A DNA stretch of 64,000 nt from positions 32,229,454 through 32,293,453 of the forward strand of contig NC_030389.2 in NCBI RefSeq assembly GCF_001625215.2, read 5' to 3'. The notes under the pieces are model-generated. The model saw only the letters and a list, made by a program, of their open reading frames with translations, was not told the DNA's origin and searched no databases. The translations under genes were made by a program, and so were the position numbers. Of the stretch, positions 24,701 through 35,789 are shown piece after piece (position 1 is the first letter of the stretch; each line of letters begins with the position of its first letter). Source of the DNA: Daucus carota subsp. sativus. Its lineage: Eukaryota; Streptophyta; Magnoliopsida; Apiales; Apiaceae.

Positions 24701-27700
24701 AAAAGATATTATAGAAAAATATAGTCATTATATGTTTGTATATGTCCACTTAACAAAGTAGGTAACCGCAGGTTATCTTGAAGAAAAAAAACTATCAACT
24801 GAAGAAAAGTTGATGTAAGCAAAATTTGAGATGATTTCCTTTTAAACTAGTCTTAATGGAAAGACATCTATAGAACATTTAAAAGCTAAATCATTACTTG
24901 ACAATATAACTATTATATGTTCACAGAATCGGGTTCAGATAGATAAAATCAAAGAGCTTGACCATATAGATAAAATCATAAAGCTTAAAACCAACAATTC
25001 ATTTTAACTCATCGTTGTAAGATCACGAGTACATGAGAACAAAGTACAACAAAGAGAAGCCCTGAACATATAAGAAGGTAAGACATATTTGAATACTAAA
25101 CCTTTCGCTAAAATTTCATGTGCCATCTTTGATAGTCTATCAGTGCACTTGTTCACTGAAAGTTCAAATCTGAGATGATCGACTTCGCGAATGTAGAGAT
25201 CAATAGCCATCCACCTGGATAAGAGGGACACATCTTTTGTTACCTGAAACAATAGATTATATTTTTAAATAAGACAGGCTATGTTATATTTTAAATTTGA
25301 AGGCAAATGCTAGTTGAAGGTTTTTCCACATAGTAATATAACTAAATATCCAATTCTGATAGCTACTAAGTAAAGGTAGCCGTTGAATCCCTCACCCTTG
25401 CTGTCACATTTGGATTTCCATCCCTATCACCACCCATCCAAGATCCAAATGTTACTGGTGTGCATGTTAGAGGAAGTGGCTTTCCAGTGTGCTGAGAGAA
25501 AATAAATTAAATGACATTGAGTTCATTATGGTATGGAATGATGCATAAGGATGATAAAGGATCCTTAATATCCAAGGGTAATCACAAACCTTTTTAAGTG
25601 CATTGCTGACACGTCGTAAATATTGAGGCACAGCTTTCCATAGGGACTGCTCCACGATGTTTAAGCCTAAAATTAAGTTATAAAGTCACCGTACAGAAAG
25701 TTAAAGTTTATAAAAGATTTTGAGATGTTTAAAATTTACCAGCTCTTGCTTCATCTACAGGTGTAGGTTTGTGGCGCCTGAGTTCATCGGTCTGCCATAT
25801 TGAGGTTATTTCTCTTACCTACAAATTTGTTAATTTAAAATAATTCAGAAAACTACAGTAGATATCTTATCCAGATACATACATACTATTATCAATAAGC
25901 GAGAAGTACCAGATCTTCAATCAGCATCTCCCGATCTTCACGCCCAAGATTCGGCCGGTTGTTGTACTCTAACAAATGCTGTGGAAATGGTAAACTGCCA
26001 AAGTCAGAAATATATTGGCATAAAAAGCATTAATATTCATATTTATGCTGGTTTAGAGTGATATGTATTAAATGGAGAATAGTAATCTACTAGCATACAA
26101 ACTTAGCCAAAATAAAAACAGCAGACCGCAAGTCTAATGTGTTTGTACTGTAAAGTCCGCCTGTTTATTTGAGTGGGATGTGCAGTGAGAACAATCTCAA
26201 CCTCCTGCAAGCATAAAAACCCAATATTACAAAACAATATGAAAATATATATTTTCCAAATCTTTTCATTTTAACGTAAACACCTGCTTGCAAACAGCAT
26301 CATAAAGCTCATCAGGGGAAACTCCACTTTGAAGCAACTGATTAAAAGTGCTATCACAAGACTTTGATACTTTTTCCGCATCTTGAGCATTCCTCAACCT
26401 TCAAGACCATTATATTATTTCAGAATATATTTTTAGCATGTCATTTTATCACTTCCAATTTACACGAGTTGCTGACACAGTGGCAGAACCAGAGGGGGGC
26501 TAGGGGGTGCTTGAGATCCCCCTAACCTCCAAAAAATAGTATAATATTTTTTTTATCTCCAGTAAATTAAAGATTGGGCTATGAGAATTTTTTTGCAAAG
26601 GTCAAAAATGAAGCTGTTTTACAAAACTGTTGGAATATGTAAAAGAGCAGAATTCAGTTGTTATCCACTACAAATCTACAATGAAGCGTTTACAAAACTA
26701 TCAGCATATGTAAAAGCGTAGAGTTCAGTATCCATTACTTCTTCAAGTAAATATACTTCATCAGACCACAATAAAAGATTAGTTGTGTACTTTTTGATTA
26801 CTATAATTGCTATTGTTAACTGTAATGTTAGATATACAAGCCTCGTGAATTTCGTCCCTATTTCGCCACTGTGCTGACATATTTATAATAAAAAAGTGTT
26901 CAATTAAGAGACCAAGCCAAATATTTCAATATGACAAAATCCTAATGTATAATATGTTTAACTGAGTGTCCCATATTAGAATAGTTGCTAGCATTATCAA
27001 TACTCAGCCGAGAGATTAACATTAAAGTGTTATGCATTGTGTCCAAAAAACCATGAGATAAATTGTAGGACGAAAAGTAATTCAAAAAGTACCTGTGATG
27101 AGTTTCAGCTATGCCCATAAAAGAGAGAAACTGACTGAAAGCTCTGGCAAGAGTGGATGCTTCCTCTAAAGTCATGTTTGATAAATTAGATGCTAATTCC
27201 TTCTCCAGGTAATCTGCCATGTCTTCAATCCCCGATGTCCTCATCACACACGCACTCTAAACACACAATGTGCATCATATAAAACTAAAGGACATGTAAT
27301 TATAACAATTTACAATACTCAAAAGGCATAATTTCCTCAAAGTAATTGCTTCATTGCTTGTACACTTTTATGAACAAATTCTATACTAGTAAGCCACTAT
27401 GCCTGGCAGTGAAGCATCCTTCCAAATACCTAAATTATGAAATCAGACTAACAAAACAATAAATACACATCCGCATCTGCCATTCCACACACAAGCACTA
27501 GCGAGTTTAAAAAAGCAAGCCACTTACAGCCTGTAGACTCTGTAAATCTAGTAGTCTTCAATGTTTGTTTTGTAGTATTGCATGTAAGAGATGATGGATT
27601 GAAGTGACAAGTTGAGAAACAAGAAACAATATACATCTATAAGGTCAATTTTTGCTAAAAAAAAACATCTTAAACTACAAATGTCACGCACTCTACATCC

Positions 27701-28793
27701 GCAAACATGTCATTTCACCACACATAATCAAGTTTCCTTTACTAAACTCATCGTGAACTCAAAACAATTAACTATAGTTCATAAAGATTAGGTCAATTTT
27801 AACTGCAATCAATACCCTTCATTAATAAGCGAAACTCCTTGTTCAGTGGAACATCAGAAGTACCAAATCCCGAAGTACCAACTAGCATTGCATATTAAAT
27901 TGACCTATTAGACTTCTAAACAATTATAAATTGTAACATTTAAATTTTATCAAAGATTAAAGACCCTACAAGCCAGTTGCATAATTTTTTATCATCTCCT
28001 TAGAAATTATAAAGAACATAATGATTTTGATAAAATAAAACATATCATTCTCAAATAAATTCATATCATAACATGTATTTGAGAAACAAAATTTAAATTA
28101 GGATCAAATGTCAATATATAGAAAGTTTTATATCTAAACAACAATAGTACTGTATATAACTATATTAAGAAGATGATAAACTATAATAAATGATAAAAAA
28201 AAAATTAAAAATATATTTAAACCCGTGCTAAAGCAAGTACTCTTAAACTAGGAAGTCTACAAACTGTACAAACATGACATTTCACCACACACTCAGATTC
28301 ATTCGGTGTAGTCATCGAAAAACCAAAGCAACAAATCTAATTATATTAATTCCTAATAATCACTTCACACGCACGAGATTCCTTATATAAATCCAAATCA
28401 AAGTATCGAACACAGCATATATATTTAGTAGTATTACACTTGCGCAAATCTCGCACTAACAACAACAGTTTTAGAACGAGAACACTTAAAATATTATGTA
28501 TTGTCATGCATTTTTTGTAAAAACTGTTTTGTAAATTCTTAAATATCACAAAACAATTATTTTCACGTGTTCTCGCAAAAGTACGAAACAATCATTTTCG
28601 CGTGTTATCGTAAAAACTGTGAAGAGTACGTACGTACCTGAGCGAGGACACGAATTCGTTCGAGCTTGTCGCGAATAGCGTTACCAACACTATGCTGAAG
28701 CACATCGTGAAGAAGGTTACCTAACAATTTACAGTCATCTTCAAAGCTCTGGTACGATATTTCCTCCGCTATATCGTCCGTTATGTCCGTCAT
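18800..28793 (-). CDS. PPC4: bacterial-type phosphoenolpyruvate carboxylase, 20 exons, 1050 aa
   Basis: Cytosolic PEPC carboxylates phosphoenolpyruvate with bicarbonate to oxaloacetate and phosphate. Exons: 28793-28638, 27256-27093, 26398-26284, 26204-26127, 25978-25910, 25818-25740, 25666-25590, 25491-25396, 25243-25102, 24631-24500, 23908-23838, 23720-23469, 22796-22671, 22474-22373, 22300-22154, 21599-21501, 21363-21275, 20539-20413, 20336-20130, 19624-18800. The total is 3153 nt, with phase kept throughout. Start [20 protein letters not shown]. Catalytic motifs: [13 protein letters not shown] (His near residue 154), GGDRDGNP (about 266-273), [10 protein letters not shown] (about 711), [15 protein letters not shown] (about 749-763). 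The C-terminus is RNTG, not the QNTG of plant-type enzymes. The N-terminal regulatory Ser motif of plant-type PEPC is absent. A polar, low-complexity insert at about 326-450 is the known mark of the bacterial-type class, which joins plant-type subunits in Class-2 complexes. Intron 4 has a weak donor (GCG|GTCTGC). Confidence 0.95.
26478..26871. mobile_element. hAT-type MITE in intron 2 of the PEPC gene (394 bp)
   Basis: The element starts CAGTGGCAGAACCAG and ends TTTCGCCACTG, giving short inverted ends CAGTGGC...GCCACTG. The exact 8-bp duplication TGCTGACA flanks it at 26470-26477 and 26872-26879. An 8-bp duplication with CAG...CTG ends is the hAT pattern. It carries no ORF and lies well inside the intron, so splicing is probably unaffected. 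Confidence 0.88.
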
Positions 28794-28794
28794 C

Positions 28795-28837
28795 GAGAGA
28801 GAGGGAGAGCGAGAGAGATAGTGAGAGAGAGAGAGAT
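28795..28837. repeat. GA-rich microsatellite in the 5' leader of the PEPC gene
   Basis: An interrupted (GA)n tract directly upstream of the ATG at 28793. On the gene's strand it reads as a (TC)n leader, which is common in plant 5' UTRs. Confidence 0.75.
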
Positions 28838-30527
28838 GGCGTGTGAGTACAGGAGAGATGAATATGATGGTGGAGGGAGATGAGAAAAGCTCGTTAAACG
28901 AGAGTCACATTTACTGCGGGGGCACTGCCAAATATATTGTGACACGTGGCTTTTGCACCGGGTTTAGTGGAGACTCTGTTTTTGGTATGCAAAGGACTCG
29001 TCTGCTCTGTATTGTTGTGTGCATCGCTATAAATAAGTCTAAAATTTGATTTCACTCGATTTAAACTTTTAATGTTAAAAACATTACTAGTTCTCTCGTT
29101 CTCGTTTTTAAGTGTCTTGGACATGAGAAATTCTATTTTACTAGGTATCAAAATATTATAGATAAAAAATCTAAATGGATAAAAAAATAGTGGCTTCCTT
29201 CGTTTATCTAAATCGTGTCTGAGTCCCCGTGTGGCTGATCATCCTCTTGCCAACTACTAATCATCGCGTTGGTAAGTTATTGTCTCACCAACTAACTAAT
29301 CAAACATGAGCGCCTCCTTGGACAGATTCCTCCTTCCTCAGCCTACGGGGTATGTGCACTCGATTCCGGCTCTTGTTCCCCTTATAGCGAAACGTTTCTT
29401 TGTGCATCGGTGGAAAAAAAGATCCTTTTTTAGATATGAGATAATATTTCACCAATCAAATCATGAGTATCTAACATATTCATACCTAACGATTTTCTAC
29501 AAGGTGATGGTGACAAAACGTATAACTCGATCCGGTCCATTTATTCGTAAATCATTTACTTGATCGGTCTAAAAATATATTGAATTGAGTGAGACGGAGG
29601 AAATCACCTACAAAGAATAAATTAAAATTTAAGAAAAATATGTGAAAAAATCTGAACCAGTGAAACATTGTGACAGCTGTATCTGTTTAGACTCGCTCTT
29701 CAACCTGCGCACATAACAGTTTTATAGGCTCACGCACCCATATTAAAATGTATATATATTCTCTCTGTCTTATCAGGTTTTTACGTTATAATTTTACATA
29801 TATTTTGAAGCTCTTATTAAATATAATTTCATAGAATATCTTTTTAATTATTTTTCTCTGAATAAATTTGACTTTTAAATTTTTATTCAAAAATAAATAA
29901 ATAGATAAATAAATAAACATTATGAAACTATAAATGAATATTTTTGTTAATATCCTTAACTATAAAATATTTATAACTCATGATACTATTTATGTGACAA
30001 TGATAATGATTATATGATTTGTGTGAACTTTAGAGCAATGTAACGAACAGAATATAAAATTTCTAGAAATGATATTTCTCTTCCTCTCCTGCGGTAAAAA
30101 AATAGAGCTGGCTAATAGGGTGTGCAAGTGAAACATTTGTACAGGGCCTCAAATTTAATGGGACCCCAGATTTTTTAAGACCATTATAATGTATATATAG
30201 GTTTAGACCAATAATTTTTTAAAAATCCAAATACACTTTTTTTAAAAGCCCAAAACAAAATCAAAAAAACATAAATATTACTACATTAAATTTTCTAACG
30301 GGTCTCAATCTAAAGAAACACAAAACTAGATTATATCTATCCAACCTAATAATTAATAAACACTTCTGATAGCTTCATTTTTAGTTATGGAATGGAGCAC
30401 TAAAACATTACTAGCCGGGCCCCATAAAAAAACCAATACTTAGTTAAGTGAATGTAGTAAAACCAATAATATTTGGCCAATTAAAATTCAAAATAAATAA
30501 AATGACATGAAACAGGGGTATTTCATA
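28838..30527. promoter_or_regulatory. PEPC upstream region and intergenic DNA
   Basis: It holds the presumed PEPC promoter. No TATA box or known site was assigned with confidence. At 29190-29600 there is a weak MITE-like pair (cttccttcgtttat / gtgagacggagg). At about 30110-30430 there is degenerate transposon-like text with GGGCCTC and GGGCCCC motifs. Neither could be bounded. No gene was seen. Confidence 0.35.
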
Positions 30528-30779
30528 CTCCCTCTGTTTGGTTTTATTAGTCGTTCTAAAGAATATCAGTTGTTAGTTTATGTTAGTCGTTCTCTCTTTT
30601 CAAAAAGATATTAACGACATTCTTTTTATTTTATCCTTAGTCAACTTGGAAAAAACTAATTAGTTACCGAGAGAATTAAATAATTTTCACTTACCTATGG
30701 GACTTCCCCTATATAAACACACACCTGGTTGGTATAAGTGTATTGTACTCAAGTTACTCCTCCTTTTTTTTTTGCAGCA

Positions 30780-31076
30780 ATGAGTTTTAACGGAATGTGT
30801 CATCAATCAATTGAAGATGATGAAAAACTCAAAAAAGTCAAGAAAGAAGATTATATTGACAAAGATGGAGACAATGAGTCCAATACAAATCTTATATCAA
30901 AAAAACTTCATGAAGAAGTAATTATTATGTCAGAAATATATTTTCCGATGATCAAACCTTTTTTGCTACAGCAACATCACACAAGAGAGGAAGAAGAAGA
31001 AAAAGCTCTCGTGAAAGATGCAGACAACAAAAAGATGGAGTATGAAATTGATTTGAACAAGGCTCCACAAGAGTAA
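30780..31076 (+). CDS. small acidic hypothetical protein inside the mariner-like element (98 aa)
   Basis: I do not recognise this protein. From the ATG at 30780 (MSFNGMCHQSIEDDEKLKKV) it is highly charged, with a run of Glu (REEEEEKALVKDADNKK), and ends EIDLNKAPQE. IDLN followed by a hydrophilic tail resembles an EAR/DLN motif, but this may be chance. A TATA-like box (tatataaa) lies at about 30710, and a T-rich tract ending in gcag (30765-30778) could be a splice acceptor directly before the ATG. The ORF sits 250 bp inside the left end and faces the relic transposase on the other strand. It could be an accessory ORF, a captured gene fragment or chance. Confidence 0.35.
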   Translation: MSFNGMCHQSIEDDEKLKKVKKEDYIDKDGDNESNTNLISKKLHEEVIIMSEIYFPMIKPFLLQQHHTREEEEEKALVKDADNKKMEYEIDLNKAPQE

Positions 31077-31639
31077 AATAGATGTATCGTTAATTCTCTA
31101 AAATATCCCATGTTTAAATTGCTAAATCCTGATATGTAATGTTTATTAAAAAAAATGAATTTATGTATGTTTTATTTTGTCTAGCAATTTATATATGTTT
31201 GAGTTTTATACATGCTCTTTTTTTATATTTTTATATTTATATTTTACATTTTTGAAAATTGTTTGTAAAAAAAATATTTGTAAAAATGAGTACGTAAAAC
31301 TACAATATAATAATAGAAACTATTGGATACTAAAAAAATTGTTTGTAAAAATGAGTATATAAAACAATAATATAATAATAAAAATTTAGTTACGCAATAT
31401 CACAATCTTTTTAAAATATGTACACGACGTTATGTCTTTTTAAAATTATAATATTATTTTAAATAAAAATTATAATTTTTTTTTTATATTTTCACGGAAC
31501 ACAAAAATTCATTGATAATAAGTATTATCAATAAAAAATATTATGATTTACACCAATCACAAATGAAATAAACGGAGAGGAATAATCAAAACAACCTAAA
31601 CTTGCTTAGTTTTATAAATCAAAAGCTTTTTGAACTTCA

Positions 31640-31907
31640 TTAATCTGCTTTCAGTAAACCCCTAACTTCATTAACAAGCATCAGATCACATCTTATTTGA
31701 ACAGGTAATTGTCCTTGTCTCTCCAAAGCTTCTTTGTTGATATGTGGCAGTTGGTAAGTGTTGGAACCTTTCAGTACCTTCATAGTCTCCATCATGCACA
31801 GTTGTAAAGTCAAGAATATGCGATTCAACTTTTCAACAGAATAGGTTTCAAATGTTTCCTGCACTGCACCAATCAGGTCATTTATTGTTCTTGACACTGT
31901 TATATTA
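31640..31907 (-). pseudogene. C-terminal exon of a mariner-like transposase (relic)
   Basis: After an acceptor-like AG (31909-31908) the frame reads VSRTINDLIGAVQETFETYS, then IFLTLQLCMMETMKVLKGSN and PHINKEALERQGQLPVQ, and stops at 31640. The pattern 'FLTLQ-C-M-E-MK-GSN-Y-PH-K--L-RQGQLP-Q-' is the conserved C-terminus of plant mariner-like transposases. The DNA-binding and DDD catalytic regions were not found upstream, so the gene is broken. Confidence 0.7.
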
Positions 31908-33748
31908 TATGCATTATATTTATATTATATGCATTAAGTAACAGTAAAATCATAATGCCATTGAGAAAAAGAACAACCTAAATCAGTAAAAGGAAACCCC
32001 ATCACTTCCAAACCATCGTTTTAGACACTTATGCTTCAGTGACATCTTTGGAAGCTTCGAAATTTTAGGGAAAGCTCGAGTTGACTGTGTTAGTAAGGTC
32101 CCTTCTATTTACAGCCCAACCCCCGCCACATTTCAACATAAAAACATTTATGTACACTTGCAAATATACATGAACAGTAAAAATTAGAGAGTACCCTTGA
32201 ACATACAACAAAATTCTCCAAATTCACTTATCTTGTACCTCTCCTGCTCTCGTCCACAACTTTCATCATTCCTTCAACATTCATTAGCCTCTGCTGCTGT
32301 AAATGCAATTCAAAAGTGATTACAAACTTTCTTAGAGCTTTTATCAAACAATACTTAATTCAAAAGTAACAGAAAGTTCTGTGAGAACTTATATCAAACA
32401 GTAGAGATGCAAAATCAAAATGAAAACTATTAATCAGACAATTATATAATAATAATCCAAGCATTAGTAAAGATATAGAATCAAGAATACTCGCACAATG
32501 TAGGGAAGAACAATTTATCAGATTTAAGTATCAATCCACAATTCAATTCAGAATATGCGTTTTTCACTGAACTGTATAAAATGTAAAACTAAAATATTAC
32601 CATATATACTAAAAAAGAGGGCCAGTGAAATAGAGAGAGAGAGAGAGTGACCCAGATATGAAGAAACAGAGAGAGATATGGGACACAGCCGGAGAGAGGG
32701 AGATAGAGGAGAGAGAGAGATTCAGGAAGAAAGACAGAGATTCGCGAAGGGAGAGAGGGGGGAGGGAATTACATGGAGCAGACGGAGGTGCGAGGTTGGA
32801 GAGTTTTGACATGAAAGAGATTGAAGAGTTTGAATCCGATTACATGATATGAATTTGAATTTTGAATTTGAAATTGGAATCAAGACGAAGCAGAAGAGGA
32901 AGTAAAGCAGCTGCATTGGACATACCAGTTCTATCGATGCAGTGTTTTTGCTTGAAAAGGAAAGCAACACGCGTGAATCAAGAAAATGACATACTCTGCT
33001 TTAGGGAAAGTCAATCAAGCGAGCGGAGATTTTTTGTTTTTTAATGACATGAAAATATGTGTGTATTATAAAAAGATTTTTAACATCACAAATGGAAAGT
33101 TAGCATGTGTTCGAAAGTTGTGCGGTGGAAAACTTAGACAATAGTAGAAATTTGGATGGCATTTTTTGTAAATAAGTATGAAGAGTTGGGGTAGGGAGTG
33201 TAAAAAATCATTGAAATAGGATTCAGGATTTATGATTTAAGGGATGTATGTTTATATTTCTGATTTGCCCTCCTCACTTCTGTGTTCCTATCCTTGCTTT
33301 TATACTGCTTTCCTCACGTGCCTTGCATGTGCCACCACTTTGGGCTCCTTGTCGTGGGCTGTATACTTTGGTGGGCTGTCCTTCTATGGGCCAAGGCCCA
33401 ACATTTGTCCCCCCTCAGGTATAGGCTGATCTTTAGATGAGCCTTTGAACTGTCTTGGATTTAAATAAAAATTTTAAATTTTTATTTGAAATAAATCAAT
33501 TTATCAAAATTGGAGGGAACTTTTGAACAAAATTAAAATTGTACAACAAAAATTCAATCAATATTGCTGCTAATCGGTTTCCCAGGATACCATAATTAAT
33601 AAAAAGAATTTCAAGGTGTAAGTAAATAAGGGTAACTATGGAAATTATAATGTTATTGATTACGTTCCAGGTGAAAAGATAAGGTTTATTAATTTACGTG
33701 CTTAAATCTTAAACGTCTAACAAAACCAAACAGAGGGAGTATACATTA

Positions 33749-34007
33749 CTCCCTCCGTCTCTTAATACTTTCTCTGTTTGCCGTCTGCACGTTTGTCAAC
33801 ATACATTTTTAATCATTAATATTTTTCATTTCGTATAAGTGTTAAATATAAAAATTTCACCGTATTAAAATACTCATAAATATGAATATAACAAGATCAC
33901 TCATGACTATATTTTGTCTTATAAATTAAATATAAATTAATAATTCATCTCATGTTATGAACAGTCCCGACATATTAAAAAGAAAAAGTAAATAGAAACA
34001 GAGAAAG
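33749..34007. mobile_element. Stowaway-type MITE (259 bp), subfamily A
   Basis: Left CTCCCTCCGTCTCTTAATAC and right ATAGAAACAGAGAAAG are inverted copies, with TA at 33747-33748 and 34008-34009. It has the same length and nearly the same internal text as 61169-61427 (acatttttnatcattaanat, tcatgactatattt, catgttatgaacag). It inserted only 7 bp from the right flank of the mariner-like element. Confidence 0.85.
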
Positions 34008-34009
34008 TA

Positions 34010-35060
34010 TATATTTATTTCGGAATGACCAAGCTAAGATGTGAAAACTAAAGTCATATAAGTATCCTATGATTAATAACTAAAATACAAATAGATTAAA
34101 AGTCTTTAGCAACTACAGTACAAACATATTAGGAATTTTTTACACACGTTTAAAGCATGTCGGGCCAATAAGCTTGTTAGTACGAATGTTAACAACAAAT
34201 ACATACGAAAAAAGAAAAGCAGAAATTCATGGAACTCCTCTGGAACTGTCTACATTAGTGATTAGTCCTGTACAGGGCCTTGTACATTTCGAACAAGGCA
34301 CATCAAGGCCCGCGTCATTTCAAATAATTCATTTTCGACGCATCTTGTGATATCGATGTCCAGTACTACCAAGCCCAATTATCACGATGCTTTAAGAAAA
34401 ATATAATTAATATTTTATTATTTTATTTAAAAACGAGATTTTATTTTGTTGTAATGCATTCATAATTGTAGAAATCGAAACTAATCGATTGATGAACCTA
34501 TTTATTGGAACTTTGTCGGAGTTATTATTAACTAAAATGAGGAACTTTAATCAAATTGGGGTGTAATGATAAACTGGTGAATTTTTTTAAGAACTAATCG
34601 TGGAATTTTAAATAAATCGAGAATTTTTAAATCACCAATTACAACAAAAAATGTCAGGAATAACTAAAGTTGAGACTATTAGTGTTCCTAAGAATAAAAT
34701 GTCCTATTTATGATTTATTGACTATATATCATATCATCGTTGTTTTTATAAAATTGTCAAAAAAAAAAAATTCCTCGACTGAAGTTTCCAGTCTAAAACT
34801 TCAATAGTAATTTGAATTTATGGAGTGTTCGATATCTGTAAAGAAAGTGGAGAATTTTATAGAGAAATTTCTACTCCAGTCCAGTCTCTCGTAAACTTCA
34901 ATAGTCTATACATAATTTAATTTGAATTTGTGGAGTGGCTGATATTTGTAAAGAATGTTAGAATTTCATAGAGAAAGAAGGTGTTTGGTTTACTGTTTGA
35001 ATCGGTTAAAGAAAAACGGAACTTCAGATGTATGTATTGATGTTTGGAAGTAATTTTATG
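34010..35060. other. intergenic with a ~97-bp direct duplication
   Basis: No gene. Two similar blocks at about 34796-34872 and 34893-34977 share 'acttcaatag', 'tttgaattt(a/g)tggagtg', 'gatat(c/t)tgtaaagaa' and 'catagagaaa'-like text. This indicates a local direct duplication with small indels. Confidence 0.5.
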
Positions 35061-35068
35061 ATATATAG

Positions 35069-35781
35069 TAGGGGGTGATAAAAAATCGTCGAAACCGTAT
35101 AAACCGTCCGCACCGCACCACAAAACGCATTTTTTAATTTTCGTGGTGCGGCTGCGGTTTGATTTTTTCAGAAACCGCGCGGTGCAGATTGCGGTTTGAT
35201 ATATAACTAGTGCGGTTCAAACCGCACCACGATATTATAATATATATAAATATATTAGTGATTGTCAAATAAAATTATATTATATACATATATATATATT
35301 ATTTACAATTATGTCAAATAACATTATATTATGTTAAATTATATTATATATTTTAAATCTCTTTAAATAATAGTTAATTATTATTTTATCAATCTCGCAT
35401 TACTATTATACCAAATTTGTATGAAATGATTATATATCATAATATGTCTCTTAGTACTCATATTTATTATTTTATTTACACTTTTATGTGCATTATTTAG
35501 CAGTAGTTGTTGTTGTTGTTCTGAAATGATAAATATCATATAAATTCATTACAAGAAATTTTTTTAGTTATTTTATATTTAAATTTTATTACTAACTTCA
35601 ATTAAAAATATTTATTCTTAAACATAAACAAACCGCACCACACCGCATTTTTGTGGTGCGGTTTACGCGGTTTTTATCCTAACGCGGTGCGGTTGCGGTT
35701 TGAGTTTTCAACCAAACCGCACACGCGGTTTGGTTTGCGGTTTTGAAGAAAAACCGCACTGCCCGACCGCGATCACTTCTA
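35069..35781. mobile_element. hAT-like non-autonomous element filled with GGTGCGGTTT motifs (713 bp)
   Basis: Left end TAGGGGGTGATAAAAA and right end (reversed) TAGAAGTGATCGC are imperfect inverted copies. The exact 8-bp duplication ATATATAG flanks it (35061-35068, 35782-35789). Both terminal arms are packed with short GGTGCGGTTT / AAACCGCACC units in both orientations, around an AT-rich core. There is no ORF. Confidence 0.85.
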
Positions 35782-35789
35782 ATATATAG

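Larger units (their letters stand above)
30528..33739. mobile_element. mariner-like element (3.2 kb) with relic transposase
   Basis: The ends are inverted copies: left CTCCCTCTGTTTGGTTTTAT, and the right end read in reverse CTCCCTCTGTTTGGTTTTGT, with similarity continuing to about 28 bp (TTAGTCGTT / TTAGACGTT). TA lies on both sides (30526-30527 and 33740-33741). An exon-like minus-strand ORF at 31640-31907 matches the C-terminus of plant mariner-like transposases. I found no DDD catalytic core between it and the right end. That part instead holds a GA-rich block (32630-32760) and a GC-richer segment (33260-33420) unlike a transposase. The element is therefore non-autonomous and mosaic. Confidence 0.82.

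Noticed and set aside
33260..33420. Possible LTR end (GGGCCAAGGCCCAACA)
   Set aside because: No primer-binding site, polypurine tract or second LTR could be located. Left as part of the mosaic mariner-like element.
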